This document shows, piece by piece, positions 44,353 through 54,182 of a stretch of 64,000 bases of DNA (position 1 is the first letter of the stretch; each line of letters begins with the position of its first letter). Source of the DNA: an uncultured Hyphomicrobiales bacterium (GTDB lineage Bacteria; Pseudomonadota; Alphaproteobacteria; Rhizobiales; Beijerinckiaceae); the NCBI GenBank assembly GCA_903900975.1, contig CAIUPE010000128.1, positions 1 to 64,000 of the forward strand, in the 5' to 3' direction. Below the pieces are notes generated by a model. It saw only the letters and a list, made by a program, of their open reading frames with translations, made no database searches and was not told the DNA's origin. The translations under genes and the position numbers were made by a program.

Positions 44353-44991
44353 ATGACCTATCTTGATTATTCAGCCCTTGAGCAAGCTCCCCTGCAGACC
44401 GAGCCCTATGAGTATCTGATTGTCGAGAAATTTGTGAAGCCTGAAAAATTTGCCGAAGCAATGGCCGATTTCCCGAGCGTTCCTGGCCCTGGCTCGCATC
44501 CGCCTTCTCAGCTTTCGATCAGCGGCCGCTTCAAAGCCCTTCTCGATGAATTGCAGGATGATGCCTTCCGCAAAGCCATCGAGAAAAAATTCAATATCGA
44601 TCTTACGGGTCGGCCAACCATGTACACGGTTCGCGGCTTTTTGCGCGGAACGGATGGCAGCATCCACACCGACAGCGAAACCAAAATCATCACCGTGTTG
44701 CTATATCTCAACGATGAATGGGGCGTGGAGGGCGGACGCCTTCGTATATTGAAAAACGGCACCGATCTTGATGATTACGTCGCAGAAGTGCCACCTTCGT
44801 TGGGCACACTCTTGGTTTTCAAGCGTTCCGATCACTCATGGCACGGCCATAAGCCTTTCGAGGGGCAGCGTCGTGTTGTCCAGATGAACTGGGTTCTCGA
44901 TGACGACGTCGTCAATCGTGAACAGCGTCGCCACACGCTTTCGACGCAGTTTAAGCGGCTCAAGAATTTTCTGATCGGACGTGCCGCCTGA
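44353..44991 (+). CDS. 2-oxoglutarate/Fe(II)-dependent oxygenase
   Basis: A 212-residue double-stranded beta-helix oxygenase. The iron ligands are HTD (His105, Asp107) and a distal histidine in SDHSWHGHKPF (161-166), and the 2-oxoglutarate-binding arginine is in GQRRVVQMNW. LLYLNDEWGVEGGRLRI matches the 2OG-FeII_Oxy_3 (prolyl-hydroxylase-like) group often linked to surface polysaccharide genes. AAGG nine bases upstream favours the ATG at 44353 over one 15 codons earlier. Its last 32 bases overlap the convergent TerC gene. Confidence 0.85.
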   Translation: MTYLDYSALEQAPLQTEPYEYLIVEKFVKPEKFAEAMADFPSVPGPGSHPPSQLSISGRFKALLDELQDDAFRKAIEKKFNIDLTGRPTMYTVRGFLRGTDGSIHTDSETKIITVLLYLNDEWGVEGGRLRILKNGTDLDDYVAEVPPSLGTLLVFKRSDHSWHGHKPFEGQRRVVQMNWVLDDDVVNREQRRHTLSTQFKRLKNFLIGRAA

Positions 44992-45661
44992 ACGGCCATT
45001 TTCGTTGGATCAAGCCAACTCCGATAGCCATAGCCGCGGTAACTGCTGGAATTATTAATTCGGCCCCTGGGCCGGTTATAGCCTTCAGGTCATCGGCCAC
45101 AAATGGATCGGAAAGAGTGAGTTCACCCGCGGACCAACCGATCATGCCGGCACCCAGATAAAGCAAGACCGGAAATCGATCGACAAGGGTGCCGATCATG
45201 CCGGAACCCCAAACGATCAGAGGTATCGACAGGACCAAGCCAAAAGCCAGCATCCATGGCATGTCATGCGCGATGCCGACGATCACCAGAACATTATCGA
45301 GGCTGAGCACAAGATCGGCCAGCGCGATGGCCCGAACGGCCCGCCATAACAGGTCGTGGGATTGAATGTGTCCCGAAAGGTCCTTTTCCTCGCCTTCGAT
45401 TAGACTGGCGGCAATCCAGACCAACAAAACGGCTCCTGCCAGTTTCAAGCCCGTGACAGCAAGCAGAGGCATTGCCAGCAAGGAAAATACAAGTCGTAAC
45501 GCAATGGCCGAAATCGATCCCAAAATCATGCCCAGGCGGCGCTGTGGCATTGGCAGGTTTTGACAGGCCAACGCAATCAAAATGGCGTTATCTCCCGACA
45601 ACACCAGATTAATCCAAAAAACTTCGACCAATTTCGCGAGAATGGAAAAATCGAAAGGCAT
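44960..45661 (-). CDS. TerC-family integral membrane protein (YjbE-like)
   Basis: A 233-residue protein with seven predicted spans. Two internal repeats carry the acidic TerC motifs INLVLSGDNAILIAL and ADLVLSLDNVLVIVG, whose aspartates are thought to handle metal ions. The group includes manganese exporters of the YjbE/YkoY type, so Mn efflux is a reasonable inference; tellurite resistance is not. The ATG at 45661 begins the family-like part; a longer reading extends 26 codons upstream without similarity. It overlaps the oxygenase gene tail to tail. Confidence 0.85.
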   Translation of the reverse strand: MPFDFSILAKLVEVFWINLVLSGDNAILIALACQNLPMPQRRLGMILGSISAIALRLVFSLLAMPLLAVTGLKLAGAVLLVWIAASLIEGEEKDLSGHIQSHDLLWRAVRAIALADLVLSLDNVLVIVGIAHDMPWMLAFGLVLSIPLIVWGSGMIGTLVDRFPVLLYLGAGMIGWSAGELTLSDPFVADDLKAITGPGAELIIPAVTAAMAIGVGLIQRKWPFRRHVRSENS

Positions 45662-45764
45662 AGCGTTTTGCCTAGCCGCTCTTTCGGGCAAGGGCAATCG
45701 CTTGCGCGTTAACAGAACCATCGACAGCTGAAACCGCACAGGTTATGATGGGTACGACTGTATC

Positions 45765-45838
45765 GCGGGTGTAGTTCAATGGTAGAACGGCAGCTTCCCA
45801 AGCTGCATACGAGGGTTCGATTCCCTTCACCCGCTCCA
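45765..45838 (+). tRNA. tRNA-Gly (CCC)
   Basis: The gene starts GCGGGTGTAGTTCAATGG and ends in CACCCGCTCCA with CCA encoded. The acceptor stem has seven perfect pairs. The anticodon arm GCAGC-TTCCCAA-GCTGC gives anticodon CCC, which reads GGG, and the T arm GAGGGTTCGATTCCCTTC is complete. Confidence 0.96.
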
Positions 45839-45869
45839 TTTTCAGCTGAAAAAGACCGATAAAGTAGCC

Positions 45870-46061
45870 ATGACGCGGATAAACGCCCTCTTGGAGACAT
45901 CGGAAAAGAGTATCTACTCCAACCGTGGCAGTCGAATGGCGCTGATGATCTGGCTCGCAGCGGGCCTTGTGCTGGTGGCTGCGGGGTTGGTTTTGTGGTC
46001 GGTCCGCGGGGAACGCGTGTTCGCCGATATCGTTTCCACCTCGTTGGCCTGGTGTATGTGA
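45870..46061 (+). CDS. Small single-span membrane protein upstream of SCO1
   Basis: 63 residues with one membrane span (about 25-45, IWLAAGLVLVAAGLVLW) and a short tail, VFADIVSTSLAWCM, ending in a cysteine. From memory, small proteins with such a span and a tail near FxDxLxxxxAxC precede SCO-type genes in Hyphomicrobiales; the resemblance is modest. The start may instead be the ATG 22 codons in. It ends 10 bases before the SCO1 start, so co-expression is likely, perhaps in cytochrome oxidase copper supply. Confidence 0.6.
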   Translation: MTRINALLETSEKSIYSNRGSRMALMIWLAAGLVLVAAGLVLWSVRGERVFADIVSTSLAWCM

Positions 46062-46071
46062 GGAATTCTCG

Positions 46072-46653
46072 ATGTCGAAGCGTCGCGTAGTGCTGCCTTT
46101 GGTTGCCTTTCTGATCAGTGTGATCGCGTTTGGCGTGGCCTGGTTCGCGTTTGACCCGATGCAAGAAACCGCAAGCTCGGCGATTGGCGGCCCCTTCACC
46201 CTTACAGCGCAAGATGGCCGGACGGTAACCGAGCGCGATATGCTCGGAGGACCGAGTCTCGTTTTTTTTGGTTATACCCATTGTCCCGACGTTTGCCCGA
46301 CGGCGCTTTATGAAATCGGCCAAATTTACAAGGCATTAGGAACGGATGGCGACCGGCTAAAAACGTATTTCATCACGGTTGACCCCGAACGTGACACACC
46401 GAGCGTAATCAAAGATTATCTCACCAGCTTTGATCCACGCATTACGGGCCTGTCCGGCTCCCCTGAAGCCGTTATTGCAGCCGAAAAAGCCTATCGCGCT
46501 TACGCCAAAAAAATTCCGCTGGAAACAGGCGGCTATACGATGGATCACACCGCTGTAATCTATCTTATGAACCGTAAAGGCCTGTTTCTCTCCAGTTTGA
46601 ATGTCGACAGGCCGCCGGAAGAGAATGCGAAACTGATCGCTAAATCCTTCTAA
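46072..46653 (+). CDS. SCO1/SenC-family copper chaperone
   Basis: A 193-residue thioredoxin-fold protein anchored by an N-terminal span (6-25). The copper ligands are complete: CPDVCP (Cys71, Cys75) and His159 in MDHTAVI. It would deliver copper to the CuA site of cytochrome c oxidase or act as a thiol reductase, on the periplasmic side. GAGGAATTC just ahead selects the ATG at 46072. The 3' end abuts the tail of the broken glycosyltransferase on the other strand. Confidence 0.93.
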   Translation: MSKRRVVLPLVAFLISVIAFGVAWFAFDPMQETASSAIGGPFTLTAQDGRTVTERDMLGGPSLVFFGYTHCPDVCPTALYEIGQIYKALGTDGDRLKTYFITVDPERDTPSVIKDYLTSFDPRITGLSGSPEAVIAAEKAYRAYAKKIPLETGGYTMDHTAVIYLMNRKGLFLSSLNVDRPPEENAKLIAKSF

Positions 46654-48578
46654 CGAGGCTGCGACGTCGGATGTCGTGAGCTTCGTGCGAGCCCATGTTC
46701 GGTCTTGTGCCAATGCGTAGGAGCTGAAACCAATTCATAAAGCGCCCGCCAAGCTGCGGCGGTTTTCATTAATGAATAAAGCAGCAAATACGGTAAATCG
46801 CTCAACCTAATAAGGAGCCCACGACGACGCGCGCCGACCCAGAGAATGGCGAAAGATAAGATACTGCTTGCGATACAGACGACGCTAACAAAGCTCCAGA
46901 GTGTCAAATGGAGGGCAGAGCGGATCACGGAGTCCGAAGGTGGTGCTAGAAAGACGCCAAAGACCAATAGAATTATCGGATGGAAAAGAGCTTATATCAC
47001 GGACGATGTGCTGATGACCGCAATCTCAAAACGCGTCAAGGCGGATACCGATCGTCGCCAGCGCTTTCCGTTTCTTGCCACGACAAAGGCCGTTTGCATC
47101 CAGCCTTTCAACCAGCGTGTTCGTTGATTATACCAAGCTATCCAATCAACAGGGGCTTCCTCCCATGTCGTCGAATCCATAACGATGCAGTGATAGCCTA
47201 GGCCCGCGAGCCGCAAACCCAAATCGGCATCTTCGGTCACATTCCAAGCATCCCATCCTAAGCAGTTATGTAACAGCGATCGACGAAAATGGTTAGACGT
47301 ACCTCCCAAGGGAATGGGTTGCCGCGTTATCGACATTCCCAGCAATAAGCCATCAAAAAGTCCCGCGTATTCAAAGGCAAACATACGGGCAATCCAGCTA
47401 TCAGCCCCATTATCGATGGCGAGCCTAGCTTGAACGCAACCAAGTTTTGGATCCCCTAAGGCAAAATGGGCCGCTGCCTTTCGCAATTGATCGGGATCCG
47501 GCTCATCTTCCGCATCATAGACGACAATATAATCACCCTTTGCATAGGCCAGCCCAATATTTAAGGCCCGTGGCTTTGTTCGTGGAAGACCTGACGGACA
47601 CACAATTATTTCAAAAAAAGGCGGCATTGCCTCACGGATGAGCGCATTTTGCGTCTCATGATCGTCGATTTCGACGATCATCTTGATTTCTAGTTTGGCT
47701 TTTGGATAGTCGATACGTTTCAACCGCTCAATCAACAAAGGAACAATCCGCGCCTCGCGATAAATGGGCACCAATACGGAATAGGTTGGCAAATCTAGAT
47801 CCGATATTTCGGAAAATTTTGGCTCGTAAACACCGGCGGCCACAATTGCCAACGCCTTAAACTGGATCGAAGGTAAGCTCGGATAAAGAAGCATCCCAAA
47901 TGAAATAACGTCCCATGCATCCGGAAAGGCAGCCAAGGTTAGCAAAAGCAACGCCGCAATAGGACCGATCACCGTTATCGTAGGCCGCCCGAAGATCTTT
48001 TCCGCGGACAACGACGGAGCCAACGTGGCCATGCGATGATTGGCTTCATGAGCAATGTACAAGCCGTACCGACGGCGAACCGATTGGGCAAATATCCGTG
48101 GCGTCGTCACCACGACAGTCGAGCCCTCAAAGATCTTGACCCCCGAAGCCTTGGCGTGAAGCAATCCTTCAAAGATTCGGCCCGTCGGAGCAACCGTATA
48201 GCGCACCCCGCCGCTATCGTCTTGGATCGGGCAATGACCGGCAGCTAACAGGCTGGCACCATCCAAGCCATCGGGAACAATAAATTCCTCCGCCATGAAT
48301 GGAAGGTCCAAAAAGCGGGCGAACGCCTCATACAGCATATCCGCTTCAACAAGCCCGTTATGGATAAGATAGCGATCCAACGTCGTACCTGTCGCGGTCG
48401 CTTCTCGCCAGGCACGGGAAACCAACTCATCGCACGATGGGTCAACCCGATCAGCGCTAACAGCGTCGACCTCGGCATGGCTTAACGCATATTCCGAGAG
48501 AAAAGCGGCCATTCGGGCCGAGGCCAATTCCTGTGGCCATCGGCGAATCTCATTGAAGCCAGCAAGCAATGCATTCAC
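46650..48578 (-). pseudogene. GT2-family glycosyltransferase interrupted by one in-frame stop
   Basis: The frame from 48578 runs 528 codons to a TAA at 46992-46994. It then continues open in the same frame for another ~113 codons to 46650. The first part has an N-terminal MshEN-like domain (about 55-95, LDRYLIHNGLVEADML), two spans near 190-245, and the GT2 core with YDAEDEPDP and QRTRW (485-489), as in cellulose-synthase-like enzymes. The part beyond the stop reads ALFHPIILLVFGVFL, more spans, then AAWRALYELVSAPTHWHKTEHG, which is the conserved C-terminus of this family. So the gene is whole except for one nonsense codon. It is a recent pseudogene, a truncated but active form, a read-through product, or a sequence error. 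Confidence 0.85.
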
Positions 48579-48699
48579 GATACCGACCTTTCATCGCTGC
48601 GCGACTATCGGCTATTCGTGGGTCGTTCGGGCACTGGCCATGTTCAAAATGATCGGACCCAATGAATTAAAAAACCTGTACCTTTGGCCAGTAGACGCC

Positions 48700-50505
48700 T
48701 CAGCTATCCATCTTCAAGGCAGCGATAAAGGCTTCCTGAGGAATTTCCACGCGGCCGAATTGGCGCATGCGCTTTTTGCCCTCTTTTTGCTTGTCGAGCA
48801 GCTTGCGCTTGCGGGAAATATCGCCGCCATAGCACTTCGCCGTCACGTCCTTGCGCAGAGCCGAGATCGTCTCGCGCGCAATGATCTTGCCGCCAATCGC
48901 CGCCTGAATCGGGATCTGGAACAGATGCTGCGGGATCAGCTCTTTCAGCTTCTCGCACATCGCACGGCCACGCATTTCGGCACGCGTCCGATGCACCAGC
49001 ATCGAGAGCGCATCGACCGGCTCGGCATTCACCAAAAGTGACATTTTAACGAGGTCGCCCGCGCGGTAATCGGTGATGGTGTAATCGAAGCTGGCATAGC
49101 CCTTCGATATGGATTTCAAGCGATCGTAGAAATCGAACACCACCTCGTTCAACGGCAAATCATAAACCACCATCGCGCGCTTGCCGACATAGTTAAGGTC
49201 AATCTGTGTACCGCGCCGATCTTGGCAGAGTTTCAATACCGAGCCCAAATATTCGTCCGGCGTCAAAATCGTGGCCCGAATCCAAGGCTCTTCAATTTCC
49301 AGAATTTTCATAATATCCGGCATGTCGGCCGGATTGTGCAATTCGATATCGTTCTCGTCGCGTAATTTGAGTTTGTAAATCACGCTTGGCGCGGTCGCGA
49401 TCAGATCGAGATTGAACTCGCGCTCCAACCGCTCCTGAATGATTTCGAGATGGAGGAGGCCCAAGAACCCGCAACGGAAACCGAAGCCAAGGGCGGCGGA
49501 GGATTCCATCTCATACGAGAAACTCGCATCGTTCAGACGCAACTTGCCCATCGCCGCGCGCAAATCCTCAAACTGCGCCGCATCGACCGGGAACAGTCCG
49601 CAGAACACCACCGGCTGGGCAGGCTTAAAGCCTTCCATCGCCTCGGCGCAGGGCCGCTTCGTCTCGGTGATCGTGTCACCCACGCGGGTATCAGCAACCT
49701 GCTTGATCTGTGCCGTGATAAAGCCGATCTCGCCCGGCCCCAATTGCGCAACATCGTTCATTTTAGGCGTAAAGACGCCAATTTTTTCGACATGATAGCG
49801 GGCATCCGTGCCCATCATCTTAATGTCGGCGCCCTTTTTCAAAACACCGTCCATAATGCGCACCAGCACGATGACGCCGAGATAGGCGTCATACCAGCTA
49901 TCGACCAGCAGGGCTTTCAACGGCGCCGACTCATCGCCTTTCGGCGGCGGCAGGCGGGTAACAATCGCTTCCAATACACCTTCGATATTGATGCCGGTTT
50001 TCGCCGAAATCGGCACCGCATCCGAGGCATCAAGCCCGATGACATCCTCGATCTGCTGCTTGATGCGATCAGGTTCCGCAGCAGGCAAATCGATCTTGTT
50101 CAACACGGGGACAATCTCGTGGCCTGCGTCAAGCGCGTGGTACACATTGGCCAGCGTCTGAGCTTCGACACCTTGCGAGGCATCGACCACGAGCAACGAA
50201 CCCTCGCACGCCGCCAGCGACCGGCTGACTTCATAGGCGAAGTCGACATGGCCGGGGGTGTCCATGAGGTTCAGAATATAGGTTTTGCCGTCCTTGGCCG
50301 TGTAGCTCAAGCGCACCGTCTGCGCTTTGATCGTGATCCCGCGCTCGCGCTCGATATCCATCGAATCGAGCACTTGCTCCACCATGTCCCGTGCAGCGAC
50401 CGCTCCGGTGGTTTGAATCAACCGGTCAGCGAGGGTGGATTTGCCATGGTCGATATGAGCGACGATGGAGAAATTGCGAATATTGTCGAAAGTGTGCGTT
50501 GTCAT
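48700..50505 (-). CDS. lepA: Elongation factor 4 (back-translocating GTPase LepA)
   Basis: A 601-residue ribosomal GTPase that remodels stalled or newly forming ribosomes. The G motifs are AHIDHGKS near the start, DTPGHVDF and NKIDLP. EF-G-like domains II, III and V and the LepA-specific C-terminal domain ([25 protein letters not shown]) follow. The ATG at 50505 gives the usual [20 protein letters not shown] opening; an in-frame start 12 codons upstream is possible, and neither has a strong ribosome site. The family length is about 600. Confidence 0.96.
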   Translation of the reverse strand: MTTHTFDNIRNFSIVAHIDHGKSTLADRLIQTTGAVAARDMVEQVLDSMDIERERGITIKAQTVRLSYTAKDGKTYILNLMDTPGHVDFAYEVSRSLAACEGSLLVVDASQGVEAQTLANVYHALDAGHEIVPVLNKIDLPAAEPDRIKQQIEDVIGLDASDAVPISAKTGINIEGVLEAIVTRLPPPKGDESAPLKALLVDSWYDAYLGVIVLVRIMDGVLKKGADIKMMGTDARYHVEKIGVFTPKMNDVAQLGPGEIGFITAQIKQVADTRVGDTITETKRPCAEAMEGFKPAQPVVFCGLFPVDAAQFEDLRAAMGKLRLNDASFSYEMESSAALGFGFRCGFLGLLHLEIIQERLEREFNLDLIATAPSVIYKLKLRDENDIELHNPADMPDIMKILEIEEPWIRATILTPDEYLGSVLKLCQDRRGTQIDLNYVGKRAMVVYDLPLNEVVFDFYDRLKSISKGYASFDYTITDYRAGDLVKMSLLVNAEPVDALSMLVHRTRAEMRGRAMCEKLKELIPQHLFQIPIQAAIGGKIIARETISALRKDVTAKCYGGDISRKRKLLDKQKEGKKRMRQFGRVEIPQEAFIAALKMDS

Positions 50506-50650
50506 GCGTGTCGCAATAGCAGCAAGAGCCTCATTTTCCAAGCGCTGCTAACGCCACATAGCCGCCATGCGCCGCAAATACGCAATCGCCACGGATCAAT
50601 TCACAGGGTACAGCTAAAAAACTGTATCTTAGCAAAGTTGCGCCGCCCCC

Positions 50651-51493
50651 TTGGATATTCTGCCCTTTCTTGCCGCGCTGTTGAGCGCCATCGCTCATGC
50701 CTCCTGGAACGCGGCCGCGCGCTCACGCACTGATTCGGGCGCAGCGGTAACGGCCACCGTTACCATGGCGGGCGTTATATCCATTCCCGCCCTGTTCTGG
50801 ATTGGTGTGCCGCCAGTGGAAGCGTGGCCTTGGCTGGCGCTGGGCATTGTTTTCAACACGGTCACCTTGCGGATTCTGGTCGCCATTTACCGGATGATGC
50901 CGTTTGCAATGGCCTATCCAATGCTGCGCGGTACGATTCCGCTGGCGGTAACCGGCTTTAACATCGCGCTCTTGCCCATCAGCCTGCCGAACCTCTTTGG
51001 CGTCATCGGCATTTTGATGGTGTCCGGCGGCGTCATCCTGCTTGGCTTTTCCGGTCGGCGGCAGGAAAAAATTGGCTGGAAGCCGATCGCCCTTGCGGTG
51101 CTCGGCGGGGTAACGGCCGCCGCCTATGTCATCACCGATGTGAAGGGCATCTCCGCAACAGGCGACCCGCTCGTTTATGGCGTTGGCGCCGCCATCATCA
51201 ACGCCATCGCGATGCCTCTGTTTTTACGCGCCAATGGCACTTCGTTTTCGCGCATGATGAACGGGCAATTGCTGTTCGGCTTTTTCGCCTCCTTTGTATC
51301 GATGGGCTCGTACGTTCTGTTTCTCTACGCGCTATCGCACGGCCCAATCGGCGCGGCCTCGGCGATGCGCGAGACCAGCGTCTTGTTCGCGCTCGGCATT
51401 TCCATGGTGATGCTCAAAGAAAAAGTCGGCGCCCTGCGCTGGATCGCCTGCGGCCTAGCCTTTGCCGGCGCGGCCTTGCTGCGATTGGCATAA
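50651..51493 (+). CDS. EamA/DMT-superfamily transporter
   Basis: A 280-residue membrane protein with ten spans in two EamA repeats. The end of each repeat shows the usual VSGGVILLGFSGR and LKEKVGALRWIACGLAFAGA blocks. It exports or imports an unknown metabolite. The start is a TTG without a clear ribosome site, so the exact N-terminus is uncertain, although MDILPFLAALLSAIAHASWNA is a normal family opening. It is divergent from lepA and followed by the toxin-antitoxin locus. Confidence 0.85.
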   Translation: MDILPFLAALLSAIAHASWNAAARSRTDSGAAVTATVTMAGVISIPALFWIGVPPVEAWPWLALGIVFNTVTLRILVAIYRMMPFAMAYPMLRGTIPLAVTGFNIALLPISLPNLFGVIGILMVSGGVILLGFSGRRQEKIGWKPIALAVLGGVTAAAYVITDVKGISATGDPLVYGVGAAIINAIAMPLFLRANGTSFSRMMNGQLLFGFFASFVSMGSYVLFLYALSHGPIGAASAMRETSVLFALGISMVMLKEKVGALRWIACGLAFAGAALLRLA

Positions 51494-51515
51494 GCCTATT
51501 TTCATCTTGATTTTT

Positions 51516-51532
51516 ATGCCACTGAGTGGCAT
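51516..51532. promoter_or_regulatory. Palindromic operator candidate of the toxin-antitoxin locus
   Basis: ATGCCACTGAGTGGCAT is a perfect dyad (8-bp arms, one central base) 11 bases before the toxin ATG at 51543. Antitoxins of this HTH type usually repress their own promoter at such a palindrome, so it is the likely autoregulatory site. Confidence 0.55.
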
Positions 51533-51542
51533 AGATTTAAAG

Positions 51543-51923
51543 ATGGCGCGGATCTTCAAGTCTCGACATTTTTCACTAGCGATCTAGAAGTCGCACCTCG
51601 CCGATGAGGCGCTGGAAAAGTCGGCTTTTGAACTTTCCCAAGGCCTGCATGACGGCAATCTAGGCGGCCATGTTTTTAAAAAACGTGTGGCACTTCCGGG
51701 AAAGGGCAAACGCGGTAGCGCACGCACCTTGGTCGCCATTCAAAGCAATCGGCATTGCTTTTTTCTTTACGGTTTCAAGAAAAACGACCGCGCCACGATA
51801 ACAGAGTTAGAATTGGAGGCCCTTCAGTTCTTAGCGAAAGATTTGTTGTCGCTCGATGACGAGCAGATTTCTCGCATGGTTTCGGACGGAGCACTCAAGG
51901 AGATCATCCATGGTAAAGCGTAA
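51543..51923 (+). pseudogene. RelE/ParE-family toxin with premature amber codon
   Basis: The frame opens at ATG 51543 with MARIFKSRHFSLAI and meets TAG at 51585-51587 (codon 15). It then stays open to 51923, through KSHLADEALEKSAFELSQGL, LGGHVFKKRVALPGKGKRG and RTLVAIQSNRHCFFLYGFKK. This is the full pattern of the HigB/RelE-type toxins (DUF1044-like, about 120 residues), where an Arg/Lys/Trp stretch normally occupies the amber position. So the toxin appears inactivated by one base change. Restart at an internal codon would remove the first strand and helix. The tail overlaps the intact antitoxin by 14 bases. Confidence 0.85.
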
Positions 51924-52230
51924 TTCAAAAAGCCCCCTGCTAGCTGCCATTCATCAAACGGCGGATGATATGGCGCGTCTGGGCCTCATCGAAAAACACA
52001 CGATGCGAACCTATGATGCCCTCTGCCTCACGCCGGTTCCTTCCTATGACTCGGAGGACATCAAAGCGCTGCGTAAGACCTATCAACTAAGCCAAGCGGT
52101 TTTGGCAGCTGTCCTGAACACCAGCGCATCGACGGTTAGAAAATGGGAGGCGGGAGAAAAAAGCCCCAGCGGCCCTTCGCTTAAATTGTTGAATATTCTG
52201 GAGCGCAAAGGGCTCGAAACCATTATTTAA
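51910..52230 (+). CDS. HTH-type antitoxin partner (HigA-like)
   Basis: A 106-residue antitoxin. The N-terminal half (ADDMARLGLIEKHTMRTYDAL) binds the toxin in this family. The C-terminal half is a Cro/C1-type HTH, IKALRKTYQLSQAVLAAVLN then TSASTVRKWEAGEKSPSGP, followed by SLKLLNILERKGLE. The ATG at 51910 lies inside the toxin tail, as usual. It is intact although the toxin has a nonsense codon, which fits loss of the toxin first with the antitoxin retained. Confidence 0.88.
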   Translation: MVKRNSKSPLLAAIHQTADDMARLGLIEKHTMRTYDALCLTPVPSYDSEDIKALRKTYQLSQAVLAAVLNTSASTVRKWEAGEKSPSGPSLKLLNILERKGLETII

Positions 52231-52240
52231 GGCCTAAGCC

Positions 52241-53326
52241 TCACCGCCCACTTTCCAGCAATTTCGAAACCACCTTCGCCGTATAATCCACCATCGGGAT
52301 AACCCGCGCATAATTCTGCCGGGTTGGTCCGATAACCCCCAACACGCCGACAATTTTCTGGTTCTGATCGCGAAACGGTGCCGCAATCAGCGACGAGCCC
52401 GATAGCGAAAAGAGCTTGTTCTCAGATCCGATATAAATCCGTACCCCCTCGCCCGTCTCAGCCCTTGCCAAGAGGTCGATCACATCCTTTTTGGTCTCGA
52501 GATCATCAAACAGGAGCCTTATGCGTTCGAGATCTTCAACCGCCTTAAGATCGTCGAGCAGATTAGATTGCCCACGCACGATCAATTGGCGGCTATCCGC
52601 CCCGCCGGCCCAGCTCGCAAGTCCCGTCGCCACAAGCCCGGCGGTTAGCCCATCGAGCTCCCGTTCAGCATCCACACGCGCGCTTTCGATCTCGCCTTTC
52701 AGATCGGCAATCGTTTTTCCCCTGATCCGGTCCGAGAGGTAATTCGAAGCCTCGACCAAAGCGGAAGCGGGTAAACCAGCGGGCAAATCGACGATGCGGT
52801 TTTCAATGCTGCCATCCTCCGACACCAACACGGCCAGAGCGCGCGTCTTCTCGATGCGGACGAACTCAATATGCTTGAGGGGCGATCCCGCTTTGCTCGT
52901 CACTACAACACCCGCCCCGCGCGAAAGGCCGGACAAGAGCGATGAGGCTTCGGTCAACAGGCTCTCGGTGGTCTTTTGCTGGCCCGAGGCGCGCACTTGC
53001 GCTTCAATCCGGCCACGGTCTTCAGACGAAAGATCACCCACTTCCATCAAGGCATCGACAAAGAAGCGCAAACCGCTTTCGGTCGGCAGCCTGCCCGCAC
53101 TGGTATGGGGCGCGTAAATCAGGCCAGAGCCTTCGAGATCCGCCATCACATTGCGAATGGAGGCGGGCGATAAGGCTATTGGAATAATGCGCGACAAATT
53201 ACGCGAACCCACTGGCTCGCCCGTGGCGAGATAGGATTCCACAATCCTGCGGAAAATCTCGCGCGAGCGCTCGTTAAGATCGATCAAGGCACCGCCTTTC
53301 GGGGCTGAAAATTCATTTTGCATCAT
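52241..53326 (-). CDS. hrcA: Heat-inducible transcription repressor HrcA
   Basis: A 361-residue repressor that binds CIRCE elements and controls groESL-type heat-shock genes, with GroEL as its folding sensor. The N-terminal winged helix contains [29 protein letters not shown] and [18 protein letters not shown]. The C-terminal domain ends in [27 protein letters not shown]. The start is uncertain among ATGs at 53326 and 53323 and a GTG at 53362; none has a strong ribosome site. No CIRCE element was seen in the short gap to rph. It is divergent from rph, and grpE is in the window but 10 kb away. Confidence 0.95.
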   Translation of the reverse strand: MMQNEFSAPKGGALIDLNERSREIFRRIVESYLATGEPVGSRNLSRIIPIALSPASIRNVMADLEGSGLIYAPHTSAGRLPTESGLRFFVDALMEVGDLSSEDRGRIEAQVRASGQQKTTESLLTEASSLLSGLSRGAGVVVTSKAGSPLKHIEFVRIEKTRALAVLVSEDGSIENRIVDLPAGLPASALVEASNYLSDRIRGKTIADLKGEIESARVDAERELDGLTAGLVATGLASWAGGADSRQLIVRGQSNLLDDLKAVEDLERIRLLFDDLETKKDVIDLLARAETGEGVRIYIGSENKLFSLSGSSLIAAPFRDQNQKIVGVLGVIGPTRQNYARVIPMVDYTAKVVSKLLESGR

Positions 53327-53462
53327 AAAACCGGTATCACCGGCGTCTTTCTGTTGAACCACGCCCTAATGTGCGGTCTCCTTCGCTTGCGATCAAGTCC
53401 ATATCCCTTGCCTGATTGATTTGCCCCGCCTAGAAGAGGGCAGTCTCACTGGAACCCTACCC

Positions 53463-54176
53463 ATGCGCCCCTCAAAACGCTCCCCTGATGAAATGCGTAC
53501 CGTCTCGATGGAGCGCAATGTTGCGCGCTATGCCGAAGGCTCTTGCCTGATTAAATTCGGTCAAACCCATGTGCTCTGCACCGCCTCGCTCGAGGAGAAA
53601 GCGCCCTCATGGCTGCGCGGCTCCGGCAAAGGCTGGGTGACAGCGGAATATTCCATGCTGCCGCGCGCTACCGTTGAGCGTACCCGTCGTGAAAGCACGT
53701 CCGGCAAGCAATCCGGCCGCACCCAAGAAATTCAGCGCCTGATCGGCCGCTCTTTGCGCTCGGTCGTTGATCTCACCCAGCTCGGCGAGAAGCAGATCAC
53801 GCTCGATTGCGACGTTATCCAAGCCGATGGCGGCACCCGCACCGCAGCCATTACAGGGGCTTGGATTGCTTTGCATGATTGCATCCATTGGATGAAATCG
53901 CGCTCGATCATCACCGGCAACCCGCTGCGTGACCATGTCGCCGCCGTTTCCTGCGGAATAGTCAAAGGCGTGCCTGTCATCGATCTCGATTATCCGGAAG
54001 ATTCCTCAGCAGAAACGGACGCCAATTTCGTCATGACCGGTTCGGGCGGCATTGTGGAAGTGCAAGGCACGGCGGAAGGCAAGCCCTTCTCCGAAGCCGA
54101 GCTATTGTCGTTGATGGCACTCGCCAAAAACGGCATTGCGGGATTGGTTGCCATGCAAAAAGCAGCGATCGGCTAA
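53463..54176 (+). CDS. rph: Ribonuclease PH
   Basis: RNase PH trims tRNA 3' ends phosphorolytically. At 237 residues it has the usual length. It opens [18 protein letters not shown] and carries [35 protein letters not shown] and the active-site block [25 protein letters not shown] ahead of the ATG at 53463 and the family start decide against a start 14 codons earlier. It is followed after six bases by rdgB, the standard alphaproteobacterial order. Confidence 0.96.
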   Translation: MRPSKRSPDEMRTVSMERNVARYAEGSCLIKFGQTHVLCTASLEEKAPSWLRGSGKGWVTAEYSMLPRATVERTRRESTSGKQSGRTQEIQRLIGRSLRSVVDLTQLGEKQITLDCDVIQADGGTRTAAITGAWIALHDCIHWMKSRSIITGNPLRDHVAAVSCGIVKGVPVIDLDYPEDSSAETDANFVMTGSGGIVEVQGTAEGKPFSEAELLSLMALAKNGIAGLVAMQKAAIG

Positions 54177-54182
54177 GCCAGA

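Noticed and set aside
45672-46323. Two minus-strand frames containing VKGIEPSYAAWEAAVLP and EGNRTLVCSLGSCRST
   Set aside because: They are translations across the antisense of tRNA-Gly, a common spurious annotation.
46650-46967. Independent small membrane-protein gene
   Set aside because: It is in the same frame as the glycosyltransferase and carries that family's C-terminal motif, so it is the tail of the interrupted gene. A frameshift was also considered and rejected because the frame does not change.
49450-50733. 427-codon plus-strand frame opposite lepA
   Set aside because: Antisense shadow of lepA, rich in His/Arg/Gln as expected from reverse reading.
53327-53462. CIRCE operator between hrcA and rph
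   Set aside because: No TTAGCACTC-N9-GAGTGCTAA or close variant is present in the gap.
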